A DNA stretch of 64,000 nt from Corynebacterium hansenii (lineage in GTDB: Bacteria > Actinomycetota > Actinomycetes > Mycobacteriales > Mycobacteriaceae). A program made the translations under genes and the position numbers. Positions 6,261 through 13,633 of the stretch are shown here, one piece after another. The stretch is taken from NCBI RefSeq assembly GCF_030408795.1, contig NZ_CP047211.1:1984001-2048000 (forward strand). The letters are read 5' to 3'. How positions within the stretch are numbered: the first letter of the stretch is position 1; every line of letters starts with the position of its first letter. The notes below the pieces were generated by a model, which saw nothing but the letters and a program-made list of their open reading frames with translations, ran no database searches and was not told the DNA's origin.

Positions 6261-7411
6261 GCCGTGCGCCTTTCTCGGGCGTCTGCGGCGGCTTTCCGCG
6301 CGATTTCGCGGGCCTCCTGCGCGGCGCGTTCCCTCTCCTCGCGTTCGGTGATCTGCTGCATGACGATCTCGGAGTTGCGGTCGGGGTCGTGGGTGCAGCG
6401 GGTGACGGGCTGGACGTCGAGGATCCACCCGCCGTCGTCGCACAGCTCGCATCCCTCGATCGCCGCGCGTTTGGCGGCGGCCTGCTGCCGGCGCTGTGCC
6501 GCCCTGCCCCACGACGCCCGCTCGGCCGACTTGCGTGCATCGGCGCACCCACCGCACGGCGGGGGATGCGGATCTCCGATGTGCGTCGCACACCTCGCGG
6601 CGCCGGGATCATCCAGCCACGCGTCGGGAATCTGAAAATTCTGGGGAGGGGAAAAACCCGGCTCCGCTCCCCCAGTAACGTTCCCGACCGCCTTTCCCCC
6701 CAAGGTTGAGTGTTGTGTGTTGAGGGTTGCTGTTGCTGTTGCTGTTGAAGGGCTTGGGTTAACCGATGGGTTACCGGAAGGGATGCCTTCACCCTTAACC
6801 GATGGGTAAACCGAAGGGTTACCGGAAGGGTCAACGGAACCCTTAACGGAACCCTTAACGGAAGGGTTCGGGGAAGGGTTAGCCGAAGGGTTAACCGAAG
6901 GGTTGCCGGAACCCTTAACCGATGGGTTCCAGCATGGGTAAACCGAAGGGTCAATCGAGTCCCCGGCCATCAACTCCGACAGCTCCTGCGACCCCCACCC
7001 CTTCATCCCCGGACGCTCCCGCTTGAGCCGATTCAGCTCATGCACGAGCACCCCACGGATCCCCGCCGACGCGACCTCCGCCGCGGCGCGTGCAGCGGCG
7101 GTGGCCATGTTCGGCATCTTGAGGAGATCGTCATTGCGGTGGAACGACCGCACCAGATACTCCTCGGTCTCCTGGTCGATGACGACGTACAGGTGATGGG
7201 CCAGCTCGGCGCCGGCGTTTTCCACCACCTCCACGTCATGACCCTGGGCGAGCGCGGCGAGACGGTTGGGCCGCCAGTCCCCCACACCGGCGCTGGTGAG
7301 CGTCGGGTGGGTCAGCAACAGGAAGTACAGCCACTGCGCCGCCGGGGTCAGCGCCCGAAATGCATCGTCGTTCCAGATGCTGAGTCGGATCTGGGCATAT
7401 TCACGAGCCAC
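6257..7411 (-). CDS. Phage replication initiator-like protein with internal iterons, 384 aa
   Basis: Residues 1-110 form a winged-helix-like DNA-binding region (MAREYAQIRLSIWNDDAFRA, then LTPAAQWLYFLLLTHP), typical of phage replisome-organiser and initiator proteins. The middle (about residues 152-219) is a repetitive NPSV/KGSV linker. It is encoded by 17 tandem 12-bp units (6756-6959). The C-terminal part has a CATHIG...CGGCADA...CELCDDGGW cluster, a probable zinc-binding domain, and an arginine-rich coiled tail. The gene sits between ssb and rusA. The layout, an initiator gene that contains its own origin repeats, is the one known for lambda O. The exact protein family is not certain. Confidence 0.7.
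   Translation of the reverse strand: MAREYAQIRLSIWNDDAFRALTPAAQWLYFLLLTHPTLTSAGVGDWRPNRLAALAQGHDVEVVENAGAELAHHLYVVIDQETEEYLVRSFHRNDDLLKMPNMATAAARAAAEVASAGIRGVLVHELNRLKRERPGMKGWGSQELSELMAGDSIDPSVYPCWNPSVKGSGNPSVNPSANPSPNPSVKGSVKGSVDPSGNPSVYPSVKGEGIPSGNPSVNPSPSTATATATLNTQHSTLGGKAVGNVTGGAEPGFSPPQNFQIPDAWLDDPGAARCATHIGDPHPPPCGGCADARKSAERASWGRAAQRRQQAAAKRAAIEGCELCDDGGWILDVQPVTRCTHDPDRNSEIVMQQITEREERERAAQEAREIARKAAADARERRTA
6756..6959. repeat. 17 tandem 12-bp iteron-like repeats, probable phage origin of replication
   Basis: Seventeen consecutive 12-bp units without gaps approximate GGGTTAACCGAA; variants include GGGTTACCGGAA, CCCTTAACGGAA and GGGTAAACCGAA. The GTTAAC core is self-complementary, and some units have the outer CCC/GGG swapped, so both orientations of the half-site occur. 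The tract is much richer in A/T than its surroundings and lies in the middle of the replication-protein gene. Iterons bind initiator proteins, so this is a candidate phage origin. Confidence 0.7.
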
Positions 7412-7429
7412 TGGCGGACTCCTTTCTCA

Positions 7430-7903
7430 CTAGTCGTTGGTCACCCACGGCGGCTGGTCGCCGCCGCTATTGGGCTTGGACGACGCCCACGGATCCGGGT
7501 TGGGCTGGCCGACGGCCGGGCGCCCGCCACCGCCGCGCGGGTTGCGGATCACCTGCGCCGTGGCGAACTTCAGCGACGGACCGACCTCGGCGTCCTTGAT
7601 CTCGTAGACGGTGCGCTGCTGCCCCTCGCGGGTTTCGTACGACCGCTGGTGCAGCGTGCCGGTGACGATGACGCGCATGCCCTTGGCCAGCGTTTCCATG
7701 ACGTTTTCCGCCTGTTCTTTCCAGACGTTGCAGGTCAGGAACACCGCGTCGCCGTCCTCCCACTGGTTGGCGTCGCGGTTGAACACCCGGGGCGTCGACG
7801 CCACGCGGAAGTTCGCCACCGCGGCACCCGACGGGGTGTAGCGCAGCTCCGGATCAGCGACGACGTTGCCGACCAGCGTGATCGGGGTGTCTCCCTGCGC
7901 CAT
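7430..7903 (-). CDS. ssb: Phage single-stranded DNA-binding protein
   Basis: The protein of 157 residues has the SSB OB fold: [40 protein letters not shown] and later [20 protein letters not shown] with [19 protein letters not shown]. It ends in the acidic/hydrophobic tip (DQPPWVTND) close to the usual DDDIPF-type partner-binding tail. It coats single-stranded DNA in phage replication and recombination. ATG 7903 overlaps the recT stop by one base (TAATG), so the two are co-translated. Confidence 0.93.
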   Translation of the reverse strand: MAQGDTPITLVGNVVADPELRYTPSGAAVANFRVASTPRVFNRDANQWEDGDAVFLTCNVWKEQAENVMETLAKGMRVIVTGTLHQRSYETREGQQRTVYEIKDAEVGPSLKFATAQVIRNPRGGGGRPAVGQPNPDPWASSKPNSGGDQPPWVTND

Positions 7904-8826
7904 TACTGCTGCACCTCCGCGGCGAGCTCGGAGGCCCGCTCGGTCCACGCCTCACGAAGCACCGCAAGCGCGGCCTCGTCGTCACCGAGCTTCGACACAT
8001 GCGCGCCGACCTTGGACTGCATCTCCTCCTCGGATCGCGACGCCACAAGCCCATCGAGGAGCTCACGGAGCATCGCGTTGCCGTCGATGACGGCCTGCGC
8101 GTCGACGGCCGGGGCTTCCTGCATCTCCGACACGTCGACGGGGGCCTGCTCGTCCTGGCGGGCGTGCATGCGGCTGCGAGCAGCCTCAATCGCCGACACC
8201 GCACCACCGCCGGCGGTCGGCCGGTCCGCGCGCGTCGCCTGCGCCTGGACGGGCTCCGACAGGCGGAGCTCCTCGACGCTGTAGGCGATGCCGGACAGGA
8301 TGTGCGACCCGAGGCGGCGGCACACCTCGGTGGCGGCCTTGGCGTAGAGCATCGCCGCGGGAATCTGCTTGTACAGGCTGTTCTTCGTGTACCCAGCCTG
8401 CTGGGCCATGTCGATGGTCCACCGGGCGGTGTACGTCTCGCCGGTCGGGGCGGTGCCGACGACGGTGACGGCGGTGTCGGTGTTTTCGGTGACGTCGAAG
8501 CGGTAGCCGTGGGCGCGGAGCAGGCCGACCATGGTGCGGGCCTCGACGCCGGGCTTGCCGTTGATGACCATGACCTGCTGCAGCGACTGGATCGCGTTGA
8601 GGCCGAGCTCGGCGCCGTAGAGGATGGCGGCCGCGCCGTCGTGGGGCTTGCCGCGGTACTGCTTGGGGACGAGCTCGGTGGAGCACATCGCCTCGGCGAC
8701 CTGCATCGCCGCGCCCATCGCTTCGGCCTGCTCCTTGAGGGAAGCCAGGGCCTGCGAGCTGGACGGGGCGGTCAGGGGCATGGCTTCGCCCTGGTGGGCG
8801 GTGTCGGGGAGGTTCTGGGTGGTCAT
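7903..8826 (-). CDS. recT: RecT-like single-strand annealing protein
   Basis: The 307-residue product has the RecT-like block of residues 55-110: [60 protein letters not shown]. It then has the [20 protein letters not shown] segment typical of RecT-family annealing proteins. The C-terminal 100 residues are variable and acidic. RecT-type proteins pair complementary single strands made by a partner exonuclease, here probably the YqaJ-like protein at 9831-10781. The gene is followed directly by ssb. Confidence 0.8.
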   Translation of the reverse strand: MTTQNLPDTAHQGEAMPLTAPSSSQALASLKEQAEAMGAAMQVAEAMCSTELVPKQYRGKPHDGAAAILYGAELGLNAIQSLQQVMVINGKPGVEARTMVGLLRAHGYRFDVTENTDTAVTVVGTAPTGETYTARWTIDMAQQAGYTKNSLYKQIPAAMLYAKAATEVCRRLGSHILSGIAYSVEELRLSEPVQAQATRADRPTAGGGAVSAIEAARSRMHARQDEQAPVDVSEMQEAPAVDAQAVIDGNAMLRELLDGLVASRSEEEMQSKVGAHVSKLGDDEAALAVLREAWTERASELAAEVQQ

Positions 8827-8835
8827 GGTGGTCTC

Positions 8836-8982
8836 CTAGATGTAGGTGGTGATGAGGATTGCCAGTGCGGCGATGACGCCGACGGCGACGACGATGAGGT
8901 ACGGCCACAGGCCCGGATCGTCGTCAAACGGGGCGCCATGCAGGCGCTTGTAGTCGCGGGGGAACCGCGGGTCTTCGGTCAC
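8836..8982 (-). CDS. Small single-helix phage membrane protein, 48 aa
   Basis: The start is GTG 8982, preceded by AAGGAG and overlapping the stop of the next upstream gene (GTGA). The polar N-terminus (residues 1-27, VTEDPRFPRDYKRLHGAPFD...) is followed by one hydrophobic helix (WPYLIVVAVGVIAALAILIT) up to the C-terminus. Function unknown; it may anchor a protein complex in the membrane. Confidence 0.6.
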   Translation of the reverse strand: MTEDPRFPRDYKRLHGAPFDDDPGLWPYLIVVAVGVIAALAILITTYI

Positions 8983-9197
8983 AGGTGCTCCTTGATGACG
9001 TCGCGCACCCACGTCGGAATGCGCTTGTCCTGGTACTGGGTGCGGCCGTGGGCGACGGCTTCGGCGATGCCCAGGTGCTCGACCTGGCTGGCATCGTCCA
9101 GCTGCTCCCACCGCCGGGGCGCGTAAAAGCTATTGCGGCGCTGCTGGCGCTTCTCGTACGCCTGGTGCAGGGCAACCGCGGCTTTGATGACGGTCAC
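8979..9197 (-). CDS. Unknown phage protein, 72 aa
   Basis: GTG 9197 follows AGGAG. The product (VTVIKAAVALHQAYEKRQQR...) is a basic helical protein of the size of small DNA-binding or regulatory phage proteins, with no recognised domain. It is translationally coupled to the small membrane protein behind it. Confidence 0.6.
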   Translation of the reverse strand: MTVIKAAVALHQAYEKRQQRRNSFYAPRRWEQLDDASQVEHLGIAEAVAHGRTQYQDKRIPTWVRDVIKEHL

Positions 9198-9205
9198 GGG
9201 GGCTC

Positions 9206-9604
9206 CTAGCTGGTGATCGGGGTGCGGGTCAGCAACGTCGCGGCGACCTCCGGCGGCAGCACTGCGAAGCGGTCGCGGTTGCTGGTGGTGATCAGCACGT
9301 CCCCCGGCCTGGCGCGGTGGTACGACCCGTCCTGCAGCGCAATCCGCACCTCGCGGATCGCCCCGCCCTGCTTGCGGATGATCTGCCAGTCCGCGCGGTG
9401 CGGGAGCACCGCATGAAGCACGGCGTCGACCTGGTCGTCGCTGAACGCGGCCGCCGCCAGCGGAAACACCGTCGCCGCGTACACAGCCAGCTGCGGCTCC
9501 ACCCGCACGAACGTGCCCGGCAGCGGATTACCCAGCCTGCGCAGCGCATCACCGCGCGACCGGGCGCGGAGGGCGTGGTGTCCCTCGCGGATCTTCCGGC
9601 CCAT
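9206..9604 (-). CDS. Unknown phage protein, 132 aa
   Basis: MGRKIREGHHALRARSRGDA... has a basic N-terminus, a helical middle (FSDDQVDAVLHAVLPHRADW) and a beta-rich C-terminal half with RPGDVLITTSNRDRFAVLPP. It overlaps the preceding stop by 3-4 nt (ATGA). No family is recognised. Confidence 0.65.
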   Translation of the reverse strand: MGRKIREGHHALRARSRGDALRRLGNPLPGTFVRVEPQLAVYAATVFPLAAAAFSDDQVDAVLHAVLPHRADWQIIRKQGGAIREVRIALQDGSYHRARPGDVLITTSNRDRFAVLPPEVAATLLTRTPITS

Positions 9605-9834
9605 CAGACGTCACCTCCCGTGCGGCCCGCCGGCAGCGGCATACCGCACTTGGTGTGCGCCGCTTCCAGGGACTGCACGAGCTGACGTCCCTTCTCGGTC
9701 AGGCGGACGGGGCCGGACATCTGCACCCACCCGCCACGGCGCAGGGAGCCGAGCAGCGACGGGTGCACCTCCGGGGTGTCGGTGGCGGTGTAGATGCGCC
9801 ACACGCCGTCGAGGATCTGCGGATTCGTCGTCAC
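9604..9834 (-). CDS. Winged-helix-like phage protein, 76 aa
   Basis: The start is GTG 9834 (VTTNPQILDGVWRIYTATDT). The middle (EVHPSLLGSLRRGGWVQMSG, then PVRLTEKGRQLVQSL) has the pattern of a winged helix: a recognition helix and a wing ending in LTEKGR. It may be a small DNA-binding regulator. It overlaps the exonuclease gene's stop. Confidence 0.6.
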   Translation of the reverse strand: MTTNPQILDGVWRIYTATDTPEVHPSLLGSLRRGGWVQMSGPVRLTEKGRQLVQSLEAAHTKCGMPLPAGRTGGDV

Positions 9835-10781
9835 GCCGCCACCTCCTTCGGCAGCGGCACGTGCCGCAGCTGCACGCCTCGTTTCGTAGCGACGCGCTTG
9901 GCGAGGACATGCCCATCGGGGTCGATGGCGACAGCCGCGCGGCCCATCTCCTCCAGCAGCCGCGCTCCGGCGATCTCCGCGTCCTTGTCGGCCGCGCGTT
10001 TGGCGGCGGCCGCGTCCTTCGACGCGGTTTTCGCCCGATCCCACGCGGCGGCGAGATCCGCGTCGACGGACACCGGGTCGGCGTCGTCGTCAATGTCGGG
10101 GTGGCGGAGCTTCGCGATGCGGTAGTCATTCGGCGCCGTCGGCGTCGGCGGGTGCCCGTCGAGCGTCGCGATGAACGCGTGGACGCTGGCGACGAGGTCC
10201 GCGGCGAACTCGGCCACGTACGGCACCTCGAACTCGCGCCACTCGTAGTACGGCCCGGCGACGACGATCACGGCGGGGTGCTCGACCAGGCCGGAGCACA
10301 GCATTTCCCAGGTCTCCTGGATCAGCCAGTCCACCGGCAGCGTCTCCTCGGTGAGGTTCTGGAATTCCTCCCAGTCCCGCACCGTCTTGAACTGCACACA
10401 CCTGGAAAAACGCGGCCCGCGGGAGCGGTTGACCATGGTGGCCACCCGGTCCAGCGTCGCCGCGTTGTCGAACCCGAGGTGAGGATTCTGCACCTGCACC
10501 TCCCCACGCGACAGACGCCACCCCGGATTGCGCTCGGCCCACCAGTACGCCAGGGCGTGCTCCATCGCGTGGCCGGTGAGGAACCGATCCTCCATCGAGG
10601 AGTCCTCGACGCGGATGCCGTTGAGCATGTTCCACACGCTGTAGGGCGTCTCGTAGGCGGATTCCCCGGCGATGCCGGCGACCTTCGACGCGGTGATGAT
10701 TCGCGCCCACTCGGCGGTGCCGGGCTTGGCGGGCTGGCGGACGACGCACAGGGACGTCGGGGTCGGGGTGGCGGTCATCAT
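9831..10781 (-). CDS. YqaJ-like phage exonuclease (partner of RecT)
   Basis: The protein of 316 residues has the YqaJ/lambda-exonuclease fold signatures: KVAGIAGESAYETPYSVWNM, then the acidic GHAMEHALAYWWAERNPGWR, FDNAATLDRVA and the catalytic-lysine strand RCVQFKTVRDW. These enzymes digest one strand of double-stranded DNA ends so that RecT can anneal the other. The two tandem ATG codons (10781, 10778) both fit behind a G-rich ribosome site; the longer is used. The region after residue 220 is lysine/alanine-rich. Confidence 0.82.
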   Translation of the reverse strand: MMTATPTPTSLCVVRQPAKPGTAEWARIITASKVAGIAGESAYETPYSVWNMLNGIRVEDSSMEDRFLTGHAMEHALAYWWAERNPGWRLSRGEVQVQNPHLGFDNAATLDRVATMVNRSRGPRFSRCVQFKTVRDWEEFQNLTEETLPVDWLIQETWEMLCSGLVEHPAVIVVAGPYYEWREFEVPYVAEFAADLVASVHAFIATLDGHPPTPTAPNDYRIAKLRHPDIDDDADPVSVDADLAAAWDRAKTASKDAAAAKRAADKDAEIAGARLLEEMGRAAVAIDPDGHVLAKRVATKRGVQLRHVPLPKEVAA

Positions 10782-10993
10782 CCCCACCCCGCATCCAGGG
10801 CGGCGGCGAGGTGCTGGTCTGCTTGGTGGCCGATCCACAGGGTGAGCGCCAGCGCGGCGGCGGCGAGCGTGGCCCACGTGGCGGCGGTGGCCCACCGTCG
10901 GGGCGGGCGTGCGTTGATAGGCGTGCGCACGGTGACGGGCACGCCGACGGCGAGCATCAAGTCCAACTCGTCGGAATAGTTCGTGTAGGTCAT
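10778..10993 (-). CDS. Small single-helix phage membrane protein, 71 aa
   Basis: A polar 33-residue N-terminus (MTYTNYSDELDLMLAVGVPV...) is followed by one hydrophobic segment (about residues 35-53, ATAATWATLAAAALALTLWI) and a short tail. It overlaps the exonuclease start (ATGATGA). Function unknown. Confidence 0.65.
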   Translation of the reverse strand: MTYTNYSDELDLMLAVGVPVTVRTPINARPPRRWATAATWATLAAAALALTLWIGHQADQHLAAALDAGWG

Positions 10994-11178
10994 GCTGCGT
11001 CCTTCAAGTTGTCAAACCACTGGTCAAGGTCAGCTTTTCGGGCGCGCCACCCCATGCCCGCGACCTTGCGGGCCGGGAGCGGGTTCGTCGGGCGGGTCGC
11101 CAAGCGCGTCAGCTGCGGCCCGCTGAGCCGCAGGTACTCGCGGATCTCCGGGCCGGTCATGATCTCCGGGGCGCTCAT
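10990..11178 (-). CDS. Small helix-turn-helix protein, excisionase-like, 62 aa
   Basis: MSAPEIMTGPEIREYLRLSG... then PQLTRLATRPTNPLPARKVA and GMGWRARKADLDQWFDN: the pattern of an excisionase/MerR-like helix-turn-helix, in which the last part is the DNA-contacting wing (W-R-K-x-DLDxW). It may control excision together with the integrase at 17086-18267 or regulate early genes. It is in the early operon, not beside the integrase. Confidence 0.7.
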   Translation of the reverse strand: MSAPEIMTGPEIREYLRLSGPQLTRLATRPTNPLPARKVAGMGWRARKADLDQWFDNLKDAA

Positions 11179-11402
11179 CGGCGGCCGTCCTCCCGGTCGA
11201 GGTGGCGCATCGCCCGGTGAAAGGCGTCGCGGGCCTCGTCGGAATCGAGGCCGGAGAAGCTGTAATCCGCCTTGGCGGTCTTCTTGGGGGCGATGCGGCG
11301 GATCTCGACGCGCACACGCGTCATCGTCCGCAGCTCCCACAGGATCGCGACGAGCAGCAGCAGCGCCGCCACGTCGAACAAGATGGTGATGAAGGTCGTC
11401 AT
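11175..11402 (-). CDS. Small phage membrane protein, 75 aa
   Basis: The start is ATG 11402 (MTTFITILFDVAALLLLVAI), giving one N-terminal membrane helix and a basic then acidic cytoplasmic part (RVEIRRIAPKKTAKADYSFS...). Overlaps both neighbours. Function unknown. Confidence 0.6.
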   Translation of the reverse strand: MTTFITILFDVAALLLLVAILWELRTMTRVRVEIRRIAPKKTAKADYSFSGLDSDEARDAFHRAMRHLDREDGRR

Positions 11403-11611
11403 GATTCGAATTCCTCTCCGGGATTCAGGCCGGCGGTGCCGACGACGTAGGCGATGGTGATCGCGCGGGCGGAGTACCCCTCGCGGCGGCACTTGTCGGC
11501 CAGGGACGAGCGGGTCAGGTCACGGCCGGGCATGTACTCGGCGGCCTGCAGGTCCGTCAGCTCGGCTAGGCGGCCGAGGGTGTTGAGCTTCTGGGCGGTG
11601 GCGTGGGTCAT
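11399..11611 (-). CDS. Unknown phage protein, 70 aa
   Basis: MTHATAQKLNTLGRLAELTD... is small, helical and soluble; the segment LTRSSLADKCRREGYSARAI could be a helix-turn-helix but is too weak to call. Overlaps the antirepressor stop by 4 nt. Confidence 0.6.
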   Translation of the reverse strand: MTHATAQKLNTLGRLAELTDLQAAEYMPGRDLTRSSLADKCRREGYSARAITIAYVVGTAGLNPGEEFES

Positions 11612-12378
11612 GCGGCCACGTCCTCGGCGGCCCAGCGGCGCATCGCCCGCTCGATCGCCACCGCACCGGCCGGGGTGATCTTCAGCGTCTGCCGCACTTC
11701 ACCGGCCAGCCGCGGCGCGTCGTGCGCCGGGATCAGGCGGAAGTAGCGCTTCTTGTCGGCGACGGCGCGCCACTGGTACTCGGTGACCAGGCCGTTCTTT
11801 TTGTTCGACCAGCGCTGGTAGTCGCGGCGGTAGATCCAGCCGCGGGCCATCAGCACCTGCCGGAGGTGCTTCTCCCCCACCTCCAGCTGGTTCGCCAGGG
11901 TGCGGAATTGGATCAGGTCCTCGTCGGCGACGAACTCGTCGTGGTAAGCGACCTTCGGGGCGTCCTCGGCGACCTTCGCTTCGAGCTCCTGGACCTTGCG
12001 GTACGTCAGCTGCAGCGCCCGGTGGACGATTTCATCGTCCGACAGCGGTGCCGAGTAGGAGCCGGTCTTGCGGATCTGGGGGAGGACCTCTCGGGTGACC
12101 CAGCGCTTGAAGTCCTTTGCTTCCGGGCGGCGGGAGCGGAGGATCGCGGAGTACAGGCCGGATTCGGCGATGGTGATCATCTGCTGCTCGCCGCCGGGGG
12201 TCTGCCAATTCGACAGACCCTTTTCGTCGGCGTCGAGGTGGCGGGTCATCGCGGACGCTTCGGAGAATCCGAGGACCTTGGCGACGTCGGCGGCGACCCA
12301 TCGGGGCTCGCCGTCGTCGCCCTGGATGACGCGGACCTCGTGCCCTCGGAAGTCGAAGGGCTGGATGGTAGATTTCAT
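11608..12378 (-). CDS. Phage antirepressor with BRO-N and KilAC domains
   Basis: The protein of 256 residues has an N-terminal BRO domain (FDFRGHEVRVIQGDDGEPRW, VAADVAKVLGFSEASAMTRH, then MITIAESGLYSAILRSRRPE and KRWVTREVLPQIRKTGSY). Its C-terminal KilAC domain (FRTLANQLEVGEKHLRQVLM, then RGWIYRRDYQ) is separated by a charged coiled region. Such antirepressors counteract prophage repressors or regulate early genes. The start ATG 12378 follows AAAGGAAA; a longer frame would add 20 residues without support. Confidence 0.88.
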   Translation of the reverse strand: MKSTIQPFDFRGHEVRVIQGDDGEPRWVAADVAKVLGFSEASAMTRHLDADEKGLSNWQTPGGEQQMITIAESGLYSAILRSRRPEAKDFKRWVTREVLPQIRKTGSYSAPLSDDEIVHRALQLTYRKVQELEAKVAEDAPKVAYHDEFVADEDLIQFRTLANQLEVGEKHLRQVLMARGWIYRRDYQRWSNKKNGLVTEYQWRAVADKKRYFRLIPAHDAPRLAGEVRQTLKITPAGAVAIERAMRRWAAEDVAA

Positions 12379-12462
12379 GGTGGTTTCCTTTGGTAGGGAC
12401 TGAAAACGCCCGCCCCGGCTGCAACCCGGGGCGGGCACTCACATAGATGGGTTGGTGGGTTC

Positions 12463-13128
12463 GTGGCTGATCCCGTGACGGTGGCTGGGGCGGTTTTCGC
12501 GGGCATTGCCGCAATGGGCGCACCTTTTTCCGTGTATCTCGCCAAGCGGCAGGTGTCTCTCGCGCAGCAGCAGTTGGAGCAAGCCGGCGGAATCCAGATC
12601 ACGGTGAAAAGGTCGCGGTCGTCGGTGTCCGTTAATGGCTCTGAGCCGGCAGAGAGATTTGAGTGCACGGTCATCCTTGGCGGGCCCGGGACTCGGCACT
12701 CCACCGATTTGTCGATCTCCGTCGGGGATCGGTTTCGGGTATTGGATGGCCCCGTAGATCTCTTTCACGCATCATCGCCGCCGCTCAGTGGCGTATTCCG
12801 ACTCACACACGATGAAGCGGAGAAGGCTTACATCCACGTGAACTGGGTGTCCCACTACAACGGTGGCGTACTCCCCCAGGCGATCCGTTGTCGACTCCTG
12901 GAGGAACGGCACACGGAGTACTGGAAGTGGAATCGGAGGCGACTCTGGCGCCGGCGCGTCGCTATGGCGCGAGGGTGGGAGAAGGTCTTCCGGCCTAAGG
13001 ATCTTGGGAAATGGTGTAAGACACCAAACCGCCCTTATTTGGATCGTGAATTGCCAGGGTGGCCGCTAGGTAGACCAGACCGCACACTAGGTGTACACCC
13101 AGAGCCACCAGGCCAATTGCCCATATGA
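12463..13128 (+). CDS. Unknown protein on the opposite strand of the early operon, possible moron, 221 aa
   Basis: The start GTG 12463 (VADPVTVAGAVFAGIAAMGA) gives an N-terminal hydrophobic helix, then a beta-rich domain (about residues 45-150) and an arginine/tryptophan-rich C-terminus. It is the only rightward gene inside the leftward early operon, and its base composition is lower in GC than its neighbours. Both are typical of morons, extra genes expressed from the prophage. No family is recognised. Its last 130 bases overlap a small minus-strand gene, so the exact end of function is uncertain. Confidence 0.55.
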   Translation: MADPVTVAGAVFAGIAAMGAPFSVYLAKRQVSLAQQQLEQAGGIQITVKRSRSSVSVNGSEPAERFECTVILGGPGTRHSTDLSISVGDRFRVLDGPVDLFHASSPPLSGVFRLTHDEAEKAYIHVNWVSHYNGGVLPQAIRCRLLEERHTEYWKWNRRRLWRRRVAMARGWEKVFRPKDLGKWCKTPNRPYLDRELPGWPLGRPDRTLGVHPEPPGQLPI

Positions 13129-13135
13129 TGGCCAT
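12995..13135 (-). CDS. Small hydrophobic phage protein, 46 aa
   Basis: ATG 13135 has a strong AAGGAGA ribosome site about 8 nt upstream. The product is almost entirely one hydrophobic hairpin (MAIIWAIGLVALGVHLVCGL, then VYLAATLAIHDPNKGG). It overlaps the 3' end of the rightward gene 12463-13128; one of the two may not be used. Confidence 0.45.
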   Translation of the reverse strand: MAIIWAIGLVALGVHLVCGLVYLAATLAIHDPNKGGLVSYTISQDP

Positions 13136-13202
13136 CTGCTGTTCTCCTTCTCGTCGTTGGGTGTGCGCAGCTCGCCGGCCCGGGGCCAGCCGCAGGGCCG
13201 TC

Positions 13203-13240
13203 ATCGACTGCGAATCAACTCATCGACTGCGAATCAACTC
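13203..13240. repeat. Tandem duplication of a 19-bp unit at a gene end
   Basis: Two exact copies of ATCGACTGCGAATCAACTC lie head to tail. The left end of the gene at 13220-13633 falls within them, so its last codons and TGA are repeated just behind its stop. This looks like a recent replication-slip duplication. Confidence 0.9.
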
Positions 13241-13633
13241 ATCGGCGTTCACCAGACCGGCGCGGGACAGCACCGCTATCGCATCAAGCACCTCACTGGC
13301 GGCAGACTTGCTGATCCGCTCCTCCCCATCGGCAGGCCACTGGATCGGCGCTGACCGCTGGATGATCGCCTTGTACCCGGCGGCTTCCAGAATGTCCCGA
13401 CGGATAGCCGCCGACGACCGCGACCTCCACGCCTTGTCGAGGTTGGGTTCAATCCACTTGGACGTGCCGAACTGCTTGATGTAGTCGTCGTGCGGTTCCC
13501 ACCCGACGGGGCACATCTCCTCGGTGTAGTACCGCTCCCCTGCACGTGGCCCGTATTTGTACGTGTTGAAGCAAATCCGCTTTTCCCACTCGGGCTGAGC
13601 GGTGATCTGCACTCGGTAGTAGTAGTCAGTCAT
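13220..13633 (-). CDS. Unknown phage protein, 137 aa
   Basis: MTDYYYRVQITAQPEWEKRI... The first 80 residues are rich in aromatic and charged residues (FNTYKYGPRAGERYYTEEMC); the last 50 are a helical segment (ADGEERISKSAASEVLDAIA). No known domain. It overlaps the DinD-like gene stop (ATGA), so it is expressed with that gene. Confidence 0.7.
   Translation of the reverse strand: MTDYYYRVQITAQPEWEKRICFNTYKYGPRAGERYYTEEMCPVGWEPHDDYIKQFGTSKWIEPNLDKAWRSRSSAAIRRDILEAAGYKAIIQRSAPIQWPADGEERISKSAASEVLDAIAVLSRAGLVNADELIRSR

Noticed and set aside
6756..6959. CRISPR-like array
   Set aside because: The units are 12 bp, contiguous and without spacers, and lie in frame in a gene.
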